A DNA stretch of 64,000 bases from Streptomyces sp. NBC_00358 (GTDB lineage Bacteria; Actinomycetota; Actinomycetes; Streptomycetales; Streptomycetaceae): NCBI RefSeq assembly GCF_036099295.1, contig NZ_CP107976.1, positions 4,340,001 through 4,404,000 of the forward strand, in the 5' to 3' direction. The notes under the pieces were generated by a model that had not been told where the DNA came from, did no database searches, and saw nothing but the letters and a program-made list of their open reading frames with translations. The stretch's first letter is position 1. Each line of letters starts with the position of its first letter. The position numbers and the translations under genes are program-made. Shown one piece after another: positions 52,241 to 59,811 of this stretch.

Positions 52241-52268
52241 GCAGATGCATGGGCAGATGCACGTGCAC
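52241..52268 (-). promoter_or_regulatory. 28-bp element, copy 2, upstream of the DUF397 gene
   Basis: Reads GTGCACGTGCATCTGCCC at its 5' end on the minus strand and is identical to copy 1 (51111-51138) at 27 of 28 positions, the one difference being T to A after GCCC. It is 81 bp upstream of the DUF397 start. Flanking sequence is unrelated between the copies, so the element itself is conserved. Confidence 0.7.
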
Positions 52269-52364
52269 GCGGGGTGGTCCTGCGGTTACAGCTTTTACCG
52301 GTCCTTGACTACCGGCTGTCGCTCGCCCGACTACGGCCTGCAGCTCACCGGAGTGCGGAACGAA

Positions 52365-53054
52365 CTACATCCGGTCCAGCGCATTCCCCAGAGATCGCAG
52401 CACATGCGATCTCCAGCCCCCGTCCATGATCTTCCGCGCCATCATCTGTGCGGGATCGTCCGGATCGAATCCCTCGTGTACTAGGAACAGACGCGTACCG
52501 CGCCCTTCCTGTTCCAGTGTCCAGGTAATGGTCCAGTCCGCAGGACGGGACGCGTGCGCGTCCGCCCACCGGACGCTCAGCATCCGCTCCCGCTCGTAGG
52601 CGAGAACGCGCACGTCGACCGTGCCGGAGAAGTTCGAGTTGGGGCGCGGGACCGCCGTCAGCGTGTACCGGTGGCCGACTTCGAGCCGGAAGTCCTCGGA
52701 TCCCGGCATCTGCCACTGGGCGAGCAGTTCGGGCTCGGTGAGCGCGCGCCAGACCTTGGCGGGCGGATGCGGCAGGAACTGGTCGACGTGGATGGTCGTG
52801 AGGTCGTCCCCGGGAACTGGGCTCGCGCCTCGCGGGTCCAGGTTTGCCTGCGGGTCCGGGTTCACGGCCTGCGGATCAGGGTTCACGGCATGCGGGCCCG
52901 GGCTCGCGGCCTGCGGGTCCGGGCTCACCGTCTGCGGATCAGGGTTCACGGCCTGCGGGTCCGGGCTCACCGCCCGCGGGTCCGGATGAGCACTGTGCGG
53001 ATCGGGGGCGGGGCCTCGCGGGTCGGCGTCGGCGCCCTGCGCGTCGGGGTTCAT
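52365..53054 (-). CDS. SRPBCC (AHSA1-like) protein with N-terminal heptad repeats
   Basis: 229 residues. The START-like fold (about 88-225) begins IHVDQFLPHPPAKVWRALTEPELLAQWQ and includes LTAVPRPNSNFSGTVDVRVLAYERERMLSVRW and GTRLFLVHEGF. Before it, residues about 17-72 are eight heptads of the type PDPQAVN. SRPBCC partners of ArsR regulators are thought to bind small hydrophobic ligands; the ligand is unknown. The ATG overlaps the ArsR stop (ATGA), so it is coupled to the regulator. Confidence 0.85.
   Translation of the reverse strand: MNPDAQGADADPRGPAPDPHSAHPDPRAVSPDPQAVNPDPQTVSPDPQAASPGPHAVNPDPQAVNPDPQANLDPRGASPVPGDDLTTIHVDQFLPHPPAKVWRALTEPELLAQWQMPGSEDFRLEVGHRYTLTAVPRPNSNFSGTVDVRVLAYERERMLSVRWADAHASRPADWTITWTLEQEGRGTRLFLVHEGFDPDDPAQMMARKIMDGGWRSHVLRSLGNALDRM
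52839..53006 (-). repeat. 21-bp tandem repeat coding for PDPQAVN heptads
   Basis: Eight in-frame 21-bp units at the start of the SRPBCC gene, encoding PDPHSAH, PDPRAVS, PDPQAVN, PDPQTVS, PDPQAAS, PGPHAVN, PDPQAVN and PDPQANL. Length changes by one unit keep the frame. Confidence 0.85.
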
Positions 53055-53614
53055 GTCTCCGCATCGTCGGGCATGCGGTCCAGGAGATCGCCGAGCCCCT
53101 TCAGCCTGTCGCGCCAGAAGCGCTCGTACGGATGGAGCCAGTCCTGCACGTCGGCGAGCGGGGCGGCCTCCAGCCGGTAGATGCGCTGCCGTCCCGCGCG
53201 CTCCTCGGACACGAGACCGGCCTCCCGGAGCACCTTGAGGTGTTCCGAGAGGCTGGGTCGCCGCATGGCGAAGTGGTCGGCGAGGGCCTGGACGGGCTGG
53301 GGACCCCGCTCACGCAGCAGCCGGAGCACCTCGCGGCGGGTGGCGTTGGCGAGCGCGGCGAAGAGCCGGTCCTCGCGGACGGCGACGGGAGCGTCCGCGG
53401 GAACCCTGCCGGGGGCCGCGCCTTCGGGGCCGGCCGCGGCCTCCGCGCCGGCTCCCGATTCCGGTCCGGTCCCGGCCCCGGCCTCCGGGCCGACCGCGGC
53501 CACGGTCCCGGTTCCGGTCTCCGGCCCGGTCGCGGGTGCCGCCTCCGGACGGATTCCGGCCGCGGCCCGGATTCCGGACCCGGTTCTCGTCATGGCGCGC
53601 TCAGCACCCTTCAC
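53051..53614 (-). CDS. ArsR-family repressor with low-complexity N-terminus
   Basis: 187 residues. The winged helix (about 82-160) has VREDRLFAALANATRREVLRLLRERGPQPVQALADHFAMRRPSLSEHLKVLREAGLVSEERAGRQRIYRL. No metal-site cysteines are present. Residues about 1-75 are Gly/Ala/Thr/Pro/Glu repeats (GPETGTGTVAAVGPEAGAGTGPES). It starts at GTG 53614, 2 bp after the VOC gene, and probably binds the two palindromes at 54017-54057. It overlaps the SRPBCC gene. Confidence 0.87.
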   Translation of the reverse strand: MKGAERAMTRTGSGIRAAAGIRPEAAPATGPETGTGTVAAVGPEAGAGTGPESGAGAEAAAGPEGAAPGRVPADAPVAVREDRLFAALANATRREVLRLLRERGPQPVQALADHFAMRRPSLSEHLKVLREAGLVSEERAGRQRIYRLEAAPLADVQDWLHPYERFWRDRLKGLGDLLDRMPDDAET

Positions 53615-53616
53615 TC

Positions 53617-54003
53617 CTACTCCTGGGCCGGCTCCGGGCCCTTCTCCGTGATCAGCATCAGACCGTTGCCGTCCGGGTCACGGAACGAGGCCATGCGGCC
53701 CCAGGGGAGATCGTCGGGACCCTCCACCGTGACACCCGCGGCGGTGAGCCGCGCACAGTCGGCGTCGACATCGGTCGTGACCAACATGATCCCCCGGGTC
53801 TCGCCCGGCGTGAAACTCCCCATGCCCGGACCCGAGAGCGTGAAGACAGTCTGCGCCCCCTCCGGCGCCACCTGGAGCCACCGGCCGGGCGGCATGTCCA
53901 GGTCCGCGGTGACCTCGAAGCCGAGCACGTCCGTGTAGAAGCGCAGGGCACGGTCCTGGTCGGCGACGGGAAGCGTGACGAACGAGGCGTGGGTTATGTT
54001 CAT
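53617..54003 (-). CDS. VOC (glyoxalase/bleomycin-resistance fold) protein
   Basis: 128 residues: two beta-alpha-beta-beta-beta modules, ASFVTLPVADQDRALRFYTDVLGFEVTADLDMPPGRWLQVAP and GIMLVTTDVDADCARLTAAGVTVEGPDDLPWGRMASFRDPDGNGLMLI. First gene of the ArsR-SRPBCC operon. Substrate or ligand is unknown. The ATG lies exactly 7 nt after the -10 hexamer TATGCT, so the operon is probably transcribed as leaderless mRNA. Confidence 0.88.
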   Translation of the reverse strand: MNITHASFVTLPVADQDRALRFYTDVLGFEVTADLDMPPGRWLQVAPEGAQTVFTLSGPGMGSFTPGETRGIMLVTTDVDADCARLTAAGVTVEGPDDLPWGRMASFRDPDGNGLMLITEKGPEPAQE

Positions 54004-54009
54004 GAGCGC

Positions 54010-54057
54010 AGCATAGGTAGGAGATTACCTACGCGTCAATCGTAGGAAATTCCCTAC
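54010..54057 (-). promoter_or_regulatory. Promoter and double operator of the VOC-ArsR-SRPBCC operon
   Basis: On the minus strand TTGACG (54034-54039) and TATGCT (54010-54015) are 18 bp apart. The spacer contains GTAGG-N6-CCTAC (54017-54032). A second GTAGG-N6-CCTAC (54042-54057) lies just upstream of the -35, 25 bp centre to centre from the first. This is a textbook arrangement for repression by a dimeric ArsR protein. Confidence 0.8.
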
Positions 54058-54295
54058 CCATGGCGCCCTCCCGGGGTGCGCCCTCCATCGAGCTCCCTGT
54101 CCGATGGTTCGACACGGTCGGGCCCGCGTCCCCGCCGGTACGGACGGACATCGGGCCCTGCGCATCCCTGACTCCCCCAGGGGAAGGCGCGTGAGCAACC
54201 GCACGCCGGATTTCCGAAGGGGGTCCCCAGGTACTCCTGGTAACTTGCTGCGGTTGTCCGTGCGACCCGCATCCATCCCACCCTTGGGGGCTTCA

Positions 54296-54820
54296 GTGAC
54301 TACGGCGACCTTCCCGTCCCGCCAGGCGCGCATCGCGGCCGCGACCGCGGGGCTGACGGCGGCGCTCGTGCTGACCGGCTGCAGCGGCGGCGGCTCCGGG
54401 GACGCGGGCCCGAGCACCTCCGCCACGGACGGCACCGCTACGAGTGGCACCGCGACCGGTGACACGAGCACCGGCGGCGGCTCCGGAAGCTCGTCCTCGG
54501 CGGGCGGCAAGCTCCAGGGCAGCTGGCTCACCACCGCGGGCGGCAAGGCCGTCGTCCTGATGATCAACGGCAAGCAGGCGGGCCTCTTCGCGACCGGCGG
54601 CACCGTGTGCAGCGGCACGGAGTCCAACGAGGCGAGCATGCAGATGATCCGCCTCTCCTGCACCGACGGCAACAAGCGGCGCGCCGTCGGCATGGTCGAC
54701 TCCGTCAGCGCTACGACCCTGAAGATCACCTGGTCGGGCAGTCTCGGCAAGGAGACGTACACCAAGAGCCAGGGCGGAAAGCTGCCCACGGATCTGCCCA
54801 CGGCGGGCCTCGGCTCCTGA
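54296..54820 (+). CDS. Putative lipoprotein of unknown function
   Basis: 174 residues. A signal peptide (about 1-27) ends in the lipobox LTGC (ALVLTGCSGGG), so it is probably a lipid-anchored surface protein. Residues about 30-65 are Ser/Thr/Gly-rich; the rest (KLQGSWLTTAGGKAVVLMINGKQAGLFATGGTVCSGTESN...) looks like a small beta-sandwich with one cysteine pair. The GTG at 54296-54298 is used with a GGGGG site 5-6 nt upstream; the upstream frame has no signal sequence. No family is recognised. Confidence 0.75.
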   Translation: MTTATFPSRQARIAAATAGLTAALVLTGCSGGGSGDAGPSTSATDGTATSGTATGDTSTGGGSGSSSSAGGKLQGSWLTTAGGKAVVLMINGKQAGLFATGGTVCSGTESNEASMQMIRLSCTDGNKRRAVGMVDSVSATTLKITWSGSLGKETYTKSQGGKLPTDLPTAGLGS

Positions 54821-54885
54821 TCCGGCGAGGCGCACGCGCACGCACGCTCCGGCACGCGAAGCAGTCGCCGCCATCCGTTCCCGTC

Positions 54886-54973
54886 AGCCGTCTCCTTCAG
54901 TCGATCCATCCGGCCGTTCCATCCAGCCGTCCCCTCCAGCCGATCCATTCAGTCCGTTTCAGCGGTCCGTTCC
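54886..54973. repeat. 13-bp tandem repeat between two lipoprotein genes
   Basis: Six 13-bp units and one 10-bp unit follow each other from 54886 to 54973: consensus AGCCGTTCCATCC (for example AGCCGTCTCCTTC, GGCCGTTCCATCC, AGCCGATCCATTC). No gene lies in the gap 54821-55108. Confidence 0.8.
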
Positions 54974-55108
54974 GTCAGCGCAGGGCACGTCCGCGGACAA
55001 TTGCGGGCGATACCGGTCCCGGGCGGGTGAACGGCCAGGGGTGCGCAACCTCGGTGGACCCGCGTGCGTGATGATCCATGCACATCGTCACGACTCCCAG
55101 GGGAACCC

Positions 55109-55666
55109 ATGCGCGCTCTGCCCATCGCCGTCACCGTCCTCGCGGCGGCCCTCGCTCTGACCTCCTGCGACGGCGGCGGCTCCGGCGACTCCAGCGGCTC
55201 CGGGAAATCCGGTGACACGGCCGGCTCCGCGAAGAAGGCCGCCGCCGCGGTCTGCCGGATCGGCGACGAGGGCATCCAGGTCGGTCCCGCGAACGCCGCC
55301 ACGGCCGCCGGGGACACGGGCAACGTCCCGGTCACCCTCACCAACAAGGGCGCCCAGTGCACCCTGAAGGGCTTCCCCGTGCTTTCCGTGCAGGCGGCCG
55401 GCGCCTCGGCGGACATCGTCGCGGACAAGTCCGCGCAGCCGGAGCAGCTGACCCTCGCCAAGGGTGACACCGCGTCCTTCACGATCACCTACGTACGAGG
55501 AGCGGCGGGCGACGCGAAGACCCTCGCGGCGAAGACCCTCAAGATCGGCCTGCCCGGCGCCGCCGCCGCGCAGAGCTTCCCGTGGTCGTACGGCCCGCTC
55601 GCGGGCAAGGGATCGGCGGGCGAGCCCAACGCCTCCATGACGCCGTTCCAGCACGCGGGCGACTGA
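55109..55666 (+). CDS. DUF4232-domain lipoprotein
   Basis: 185 residues. The signal peptide MRALPIAVTVLAAALALTSC ends in a lipobox cysteine at 20, followed by a Gly/Ser linker and a DUF4232 beta-sandwich (ANAATAAGDTGNVPVTLTNKGAQCTLKGFPVLSVQ). DUF4232 proteins are common Streptomyces surface lipoproteins of unknown role. The ATG at 55109 has an AGGGG site. It ends 12 bp from the convergent DUF2786 gene. Confidence 0.85.
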   Translation: MRALPIAVTVLAAALALTSCDGGGSGDSSGSGKSGDTAGSAKKAAAAVCRIGDEGIQVGPANAATAAGDTGNVPVTLTNKGAQCTLKGFPVLSVQAAGASADIVADKSAQPEQLTLAKGDTASFTITYVRGAAGDAKTLAAKTLKIGLPGAAAAQSFPWSYGPLAGKGSAGEPNASMTPFQHAGD

Positions 55667-55678
55667 CGACCGGGCTCC

Positions 55679-56806
55679 CTACGGAAGCGGTCGTCGGCCC
55701 CGGACCTGGGCCCGGTCCGCCGCCGCGGCGCCCTCGTGCCATCCGGCCTCGTCCGTGACCCCGCGCATCCGGGTCGTCACGGTCTGCGGGAACATCCGGT
55801 CCAGATGGTCCGCGACCGCCACGTCACGGGCCGCCAGCACCGGCAGCAACTCCCCCTCCGTGGCGCTCACCTGGCCCTCGGCGACCGACGCGAGCCGGTC
55901 GCCGATCCGGTGCGCGTACGCGGCGAGGAACGACTGCCGGAAGGTCTTCGTACGCTTGCGGCCACCCGCCCGCTGCGCCGCCTCCGCCTTCGTCATCGCC
56001 GCCGTGGCCTGCACGAGGAGCGAGGTGTAGAGGAGCTCGACCGCCTCCAGATCGGGTTCGAAGCCGACCACGGTCGAGAAGCAGAGGGCGTCGTTCCACA
56101 CGGCCCGGCAGCGGTTCGCCCCCGCCACCGCGTCCAGGAGCACCGCCTTGGCGGCCTCGTACGGCGGCTCGACACCGATGCGGCAGGCGCCGGGCGCGTC
56201 CTTGGCATGGGTCCGGGCCGCGAGCAGCGCCTCGTCGATGCTGTGCCGTGCCATCAGTTCCTGGGCCTTGGCGCTGAGCGCCTCCGCCTCCTCCGGGAAC
56301 CCGGTCGCCTCCGCCTTGGCGAGCAGGGCGCGGATACGGGTGAGCATGCGCGTCTCCTGCGGGGCGCCCGCGGCGGCCGGGGCCCTGGGCGTGTCCAGCG
56401 GCTCGATGGAAGGCAGCCGCAGGAGCAGGCGATAGAGCTCCAGGGTGGCGGAGGCACGGGAGAAGCGGTCGGTACGGACGTCGCGAGGCTCGGCCTCCAA
56501 CTCGTCGAGCTGAGCCGCCCAGCGCGCCCCCCGGGACGCGCGGCCACCGTCCCCCTCCTCGACGATCAAGGACGTCACCAGGCGTACGTGCACGTCGTCC
56601 AGGTCGCGCCGCACGATCCGTACGACATCGGCGGGCTGCCAGCCGCGCCGCCAGGCCGCCGCGACGAACTCCTCACCGCGTCGGGCGAGTTCGGCGTCGG
56701 AGGCCGGGTCGGCGGCGAGCAGGGAGGCTCCGGTGTCGAGGGCCGCGTCGGAGTCGGCGTAGAGGGCGGCCCCGAAGGCGCGCTCCACGGTGCTGGACGT
56801 ACTCAT
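55679..56806 (-). CDS. DUF2786-domain protein
   Basis: 375 residues. The DUF2786 segment is around 150-190 (MLTRIRALLAKAEATGFPEEAEALSAKAQELMARHSID), after an N-terminal helical region (WRRGWQPADVVRIVRRDLDDVHVRLVTSLI). DUF2786 proteins are found in phages and actinobacteria; function unknown. The C-terminus contains KRTKTFRQSFLAAYAHRIGDRL, typical of the family. The gap 56807-57109 upstream is filled with simple CACCGACCGCAC-type repeats and no gene. Confidence 0.8.
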   Translation of the reverse strand: MSTSSTVERAFGAALYADSDAALDTGASLLAADPASDAELARRGEEFVAAAWRRGWQPADVVRIVRRDLDDVHVRLVTSLIVEEGDGGRASRGARWAAQLDELEAEPRDVRTDRFSRASATLELYRLLLRLPSIEPLDTPRAPAAAGAPQETRMLTRIRALLAKAEATGFPEEAEALSAKAQELMARHSIDEALLAARTHAKDAPGACRIGVEPPYEAAKAVLLDAVAGANRCRAVWNDALCFSTVVGFEPDLEAVELLYTSLLVQATAAMTKAEAAQRAGGRKRTKTFRQSFLAAYAHRIGDRLASVAEGQVSATEGELLPVLAARDVAVADHLDRMFPQTVTTRMRGVTDEAGWHEGAAAADRAQVRGRRPLP

Positions 56807-57109
56807 CCCCCGATCGTTTCACGGGCCGGGCGTGTGCCCGAAGTACGGTCCGGCGCCGAAGCCGTCGGCTCGTCCACACCCTGTGGACAGCGCACCCGTT
56901 CGCGTCGCACGCCGCACCCGGTCCGGCGAGCGCCTTCCCCGGACCACTCCCCGAACCCCGCCCGCACCGGCCACACCGACCGCACTCACGGCACTCACCG
57001 CACCGACCGCACCTGACCGCACCGACCGATTCCCCCGCGCCTCCGCGCGGCCTCCGCCCTGCCCTCGTCCCGCCCTCGCCCTGCTGCTCGTCCCGCCCGC
57101 CGCGACAGA

Positions 57110-57156
57110 TGTCAACTTCGGGTTGACAGTTATGCACTGTCAACCTAAGGTTGACA
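57110..57156 (+). promoter_or_regulatory. Promoter with two palindromic operators of the ClpC2-like gene
   Basis: TTGACA (57123-57128) and TAAGGT (57146-57151) are 17 bp apart. Palindrome B, TGTCAACCTAAGGTTGACA (57138-57156), covers the -10; palindrome A (57110-57128, TGTCAACTTCGGGTTGACA) covers the -35. Their centres are 28 bp apart. The start ATG at 57158 follows the -10 by 7 nt, so the transcript is probably leaderless and the two operators block the core promoter completely. Confidence 0.8.
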
Positions 57157-57157
57157 C

Positions 57158-57895
57158 ATGACGACGAATCCATCCGGCAAGGCATCCGTGCGTCTCGACG
57201 ACCTCATCGAGGCCATCAAGAAGGTGCACAGCGACGCGCTCGACCAACTGCAGGACGCGGTGATCGCAGCCGATCACCTGGGCGACGTGGCCGACCATCT
57301 GATCGGGCACTTCGTGGACCAGGCACGACGTTCGGGAGCGTCCTGGACGGACATCGGCAGGAGCATGGGCGTCACGCGGCAGGCCGCGCAGAAGCGGTTC
57401 GTACCCAAGGCGGAGGTGGACCTCGACCCCAGCCAGGGGTTCGGCCGCTACACGCCCCGTGCCCGGAACGCGGTCATGGCCGCGCACAACGAGGCGAAGG
57501 CCGCGGGCAACACGGAGGGACTCCCCGAGCACCTCGTCCTCGGCCTCCTCTCCGAGCCCGAGGGCCTCGCGGCGAAGGCGGTCACCGCGCAGGGCGTGAC
57601 CCTGGACGCCGTCCGCGAGGCCGCGACCGCGGCGCTCCCGCCGGCGGCCGACGAGGTCCCCGAACTCATCCCGTACGGCCCCGGCGCCAAGAAGGTCCTG
57701 GAACTCACCTTCCGCGAGGCCCTCCGTCTCGGCCACAACTACGTCGGCACCGAACACATCCTCCTGGCCCTCCTGGAGCACGAGAACGGCGACGGCGTCC
57801 TCAGTGGCATCGGCATCGACAAGACAGCGGCGGAGGCCTACCTCGCGCGCGTGCTGGAGATCATCGCGACGGGGGCACAGCAGAGGGAGCAGTAG
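57158..57895 (+). CDS. ClpC2-like protein: HTH fused to a lone ClpC N-terminal domain
   Basis: 245 residues. Residues about 62-81 (SWTDIGRSMGVTRQAAQKRF) form an HTH; about 95-240 are a double Clp N domain (RYTPRARNAVMAAHNEAKAAG; then AKKVLELTFREALRLGHNYVGTEHILLALLEHENGDG) without any AAA domain. In M. tuberculosis the similar ClpC2 binds cyclomarin through this domain and represses its own gene. Tyr173 aligns with Phe80 and Phe95 with Phe2 of ClpC. No other gene is coupled. Confidence 0.9.
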   Translation: MTTNPSGKASVRLDDLIEAIKKVHSDALDQLQDAVIAADHLGDVADHLIGHFVDQARRSGASWTDIGRSMGVTRQAAQKRFVPKAEVDLDPSQGFGRYTPRARNAVMAAHNEAKAAGNTEGLPEHLVLGLLSEPEGLAAKAVTAQGVTLDAVREAATAALPPAADEVPELIPYGPGAKKVLELTFREALRLGHNYVGTEHILLALLEHENGDGVLSGIGIDKTAAEAYLARVLEIIATGAQQREQ

Positions 57896-58059
57896 AGGGA
57901 GCCGTGGAAGGAGCGGTGGAAGGAGCGACGGGGGAATCCACCGATCCGCCATCCACCGACGGATCAGCGGGGCCGAAGGGAGACGGAACCCGCACCGCGG
58001 CCAAGCCCCGCAGGTCGCGTCCGCGGCCGTTGTCAGACCCCCCTGCGAGACTCGGAGGC

Positions 58060-59751
58060 ATGACCGAGCGCTGGGCTCTCGCGCCGGCCGAGGACGGTGG
58101 CGCGGAGATCGCCGCCCTCGGCCCGGACGGGCTGCCCACAGGGCCGGTCCGCCGGGAGGCGGACCTCGCGGAGGCCGTGCGCACCCGGCCGGACGTGATC
58201 CGGTGGGTATGGCGGTCGACGGCCGATGTCTACCCGCGCCTGCTCGCCACGGGGGTGCGAGTAGAGCGGTGCTACGACATGGAGGCCGCCGAGACCCTGC
58301 TGCTCGGACACGAGGGGCGGCTCGGCGAGCCCCGGTCGGCGGCCGCCGCGCTCGCGAGACTGCGCGGCGGCCCCGTACCACCGGACCCGCCGCAGCGTTC
58401 CGCCGAGCCCGGTTCGCAGTCCTCCCTCTTCGAACCGCGCCCGGTGCACCTGCCACTGGCGGATCTCCTCACGGTCTACGCCGACCAGCAGCGCCGCCAT
58501 GAGGCCACCGCGCACCCGGGCCGGATGCGGTTGCTGACGGCCGCCGAGTCGGCGGGGATGCTGGTCGCCGCGGAGATGAACCAGTCGGGGCTGCCGTGGA
58601 GCGCGGACGTCCACCGGGACCTGCTGCACGAACTGCTCGGCGAGCGCTACACCGGAGGCGGTGAGCCCCGGCGGCTCGCCGAGCTCACCGAGGAGGTCTC
58701 CGCCGCCTTCGGGCGACGGGTCAGACCCGATCTCCCGGCCGACGTCGTCAAGGCGTTCGCGCAGGCCGGGATCAAGGTCAAGTCCACCCGGCGGTGGGAG
58801 ATCGAGTCGATCGACCATCCGGCCGTGAAGCCGCTGCTTGAGTACAAGAGGCTGTACCGGATCTGGGTCGCCCACGGCTGGTCCTGGCTCCAGGACTGGG
58901 TGCGCGACGGACGGTTCCGCCCCGAGTACCTGCCGGGCGGGACGGTCACCGGGCGCTGGGTGACGAACGGCGGTGGTGCCCTCCAGATCCCCAAGGTGAT
59001 CCGGCGTGCCGTCGTCGCCGACCCCGGCTGGCGACTGGTCGTCGCCGACGCCGACCAGATGGAGCCCCGCGTCCTCGCGGCCATCTCGCGCGACCCCGGC
59101 CTGATGGAGGTCGCGGGCCGCGAGAGCGATCTCTACCAGTCGGTGTCGGACAGGGCCTTCTCCGGCGACCGCGCGCAGGCGAAACTCGCCGTGCTCGGCG
59201 CCGTCTACGGCCAGACGTCCGGCGACGGGCTGAAGAACCTCGCCCTGCTCCGCCGCCGTTTCCCCAAGGCCGTGGCCTACGTCGACGACGCGGCCCGCGC
59301 CGGCGAAGAGGGCCGCCTGGTACGGACCTGGCTGGGGCGGACCTGTCCTCCGGCGGCCGGGACGGGCGACGACAGCGGGGAGGAGGCGGGCATCCCGCAG
59401 GACGAGCCCGCCGACACCACCGTCGACCAGGGCTGGGTACCGGGCTACGCCTCCTCCAACTCCCGGGCCCGCGGACGGTTCGCGCGCAACTTCGTCGTGC
59501 AGGGCAGTGCCGCCGACTGGGCCCTGCTGGTGCTGGCGGACCTTCGCCGCACCTGCTCCGGGCTCGCCGCCGAATTGGTCTTCTTCCAGCACGACGAGGT
59601 GATCGTGCACTGCCCCGCCGAGGAGGCCGACACGGTGGTGGCCGCCATCCGCGACGCCGCCGAACTCGCGGGCCGCCTCACGTTCGGGGAGACGCCGGTG
59701 CGGTTCCCGTTCACGACGGCGGTCGTGCGGTGCTACGCCGACGCGAAGTAG
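58060..59751 (+). CDS. Family A DNA polymerase paralogue (PolA-like, degenerate exonuclease)
   Basis: 563 residues. N-terminal 110 residues resemble a reduced 3'-5' exonuclease fold (YDMEAAETLLL) without the usual DxE motif. The polymerase part has motif A VVADADQMEPRVL (Asp330, Glu335), the O helix RAQAKLAVLGAVYG (Arg371, Lys375, Leu379, Tyr383) and motif C FFQHDEVIVHC (His511, Asp512). All catalytic carboxylates are kept. Shorter than true PolA (about 900) and without the 5' nuclease domain. The ATG at 58060 has GGAGG 2-6 nt upstream. It is a second, probably repair or specialised, polymerase. Confidence 0.88.
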   Translation: MTERWALAPAEDGGAEIAALGPDGLPTGPVRREADLAEAVRTRPDVIRWVWRSTADVYPRLLATGVRVERCYDMEAAETLLLGHEGRLGEPRSAAAALARLRGGPVPPDPPQRSAEPGSQSSLFEPRPVHLPLADLLTVYADQQRRHEATAHPGRMRLLTAAESAGMLVAAEMNQSGLPWSADVHRDLLHELLGERYTGGGEPRRLAELTEEVSAAFGRRVRPDLPADVVKAFAQAGIKVKSTRRWEIESIDHPAVKPLLEYKRLYRIWVAHGWSWLQDWVRDGRFRPEYLPGGTVTGRWVTNGGGALQIPKVIRRAVVADPGWRLVVADADQMEPRVLAAISRDPGLMEVAGRESDLYQSVSDRAFSGDRAQAKLAVLGAVYGQTSGDGLKNLALLRRRFPKAVAYVDDAARAGEEGRLVRTWLGRTCPPAAGTGDDSGEEAGIPQDEPADTTVDQGWVPGYASSNSRARGRFARNFVVQGSAADWALLVLADLRRTCSGLAAELVFFQHDEVIVHCPAEEADTVVAAIRDAAELAGRLTFGETPVRFPFTTAVVRCYADAK

Positions 59752-59811
59752 CATGTCGGCTCGCAGCTCCCTTGCCACGCGGGCGCGTCGGCGCGGAAGT
59801 CGGCGTCAGCG

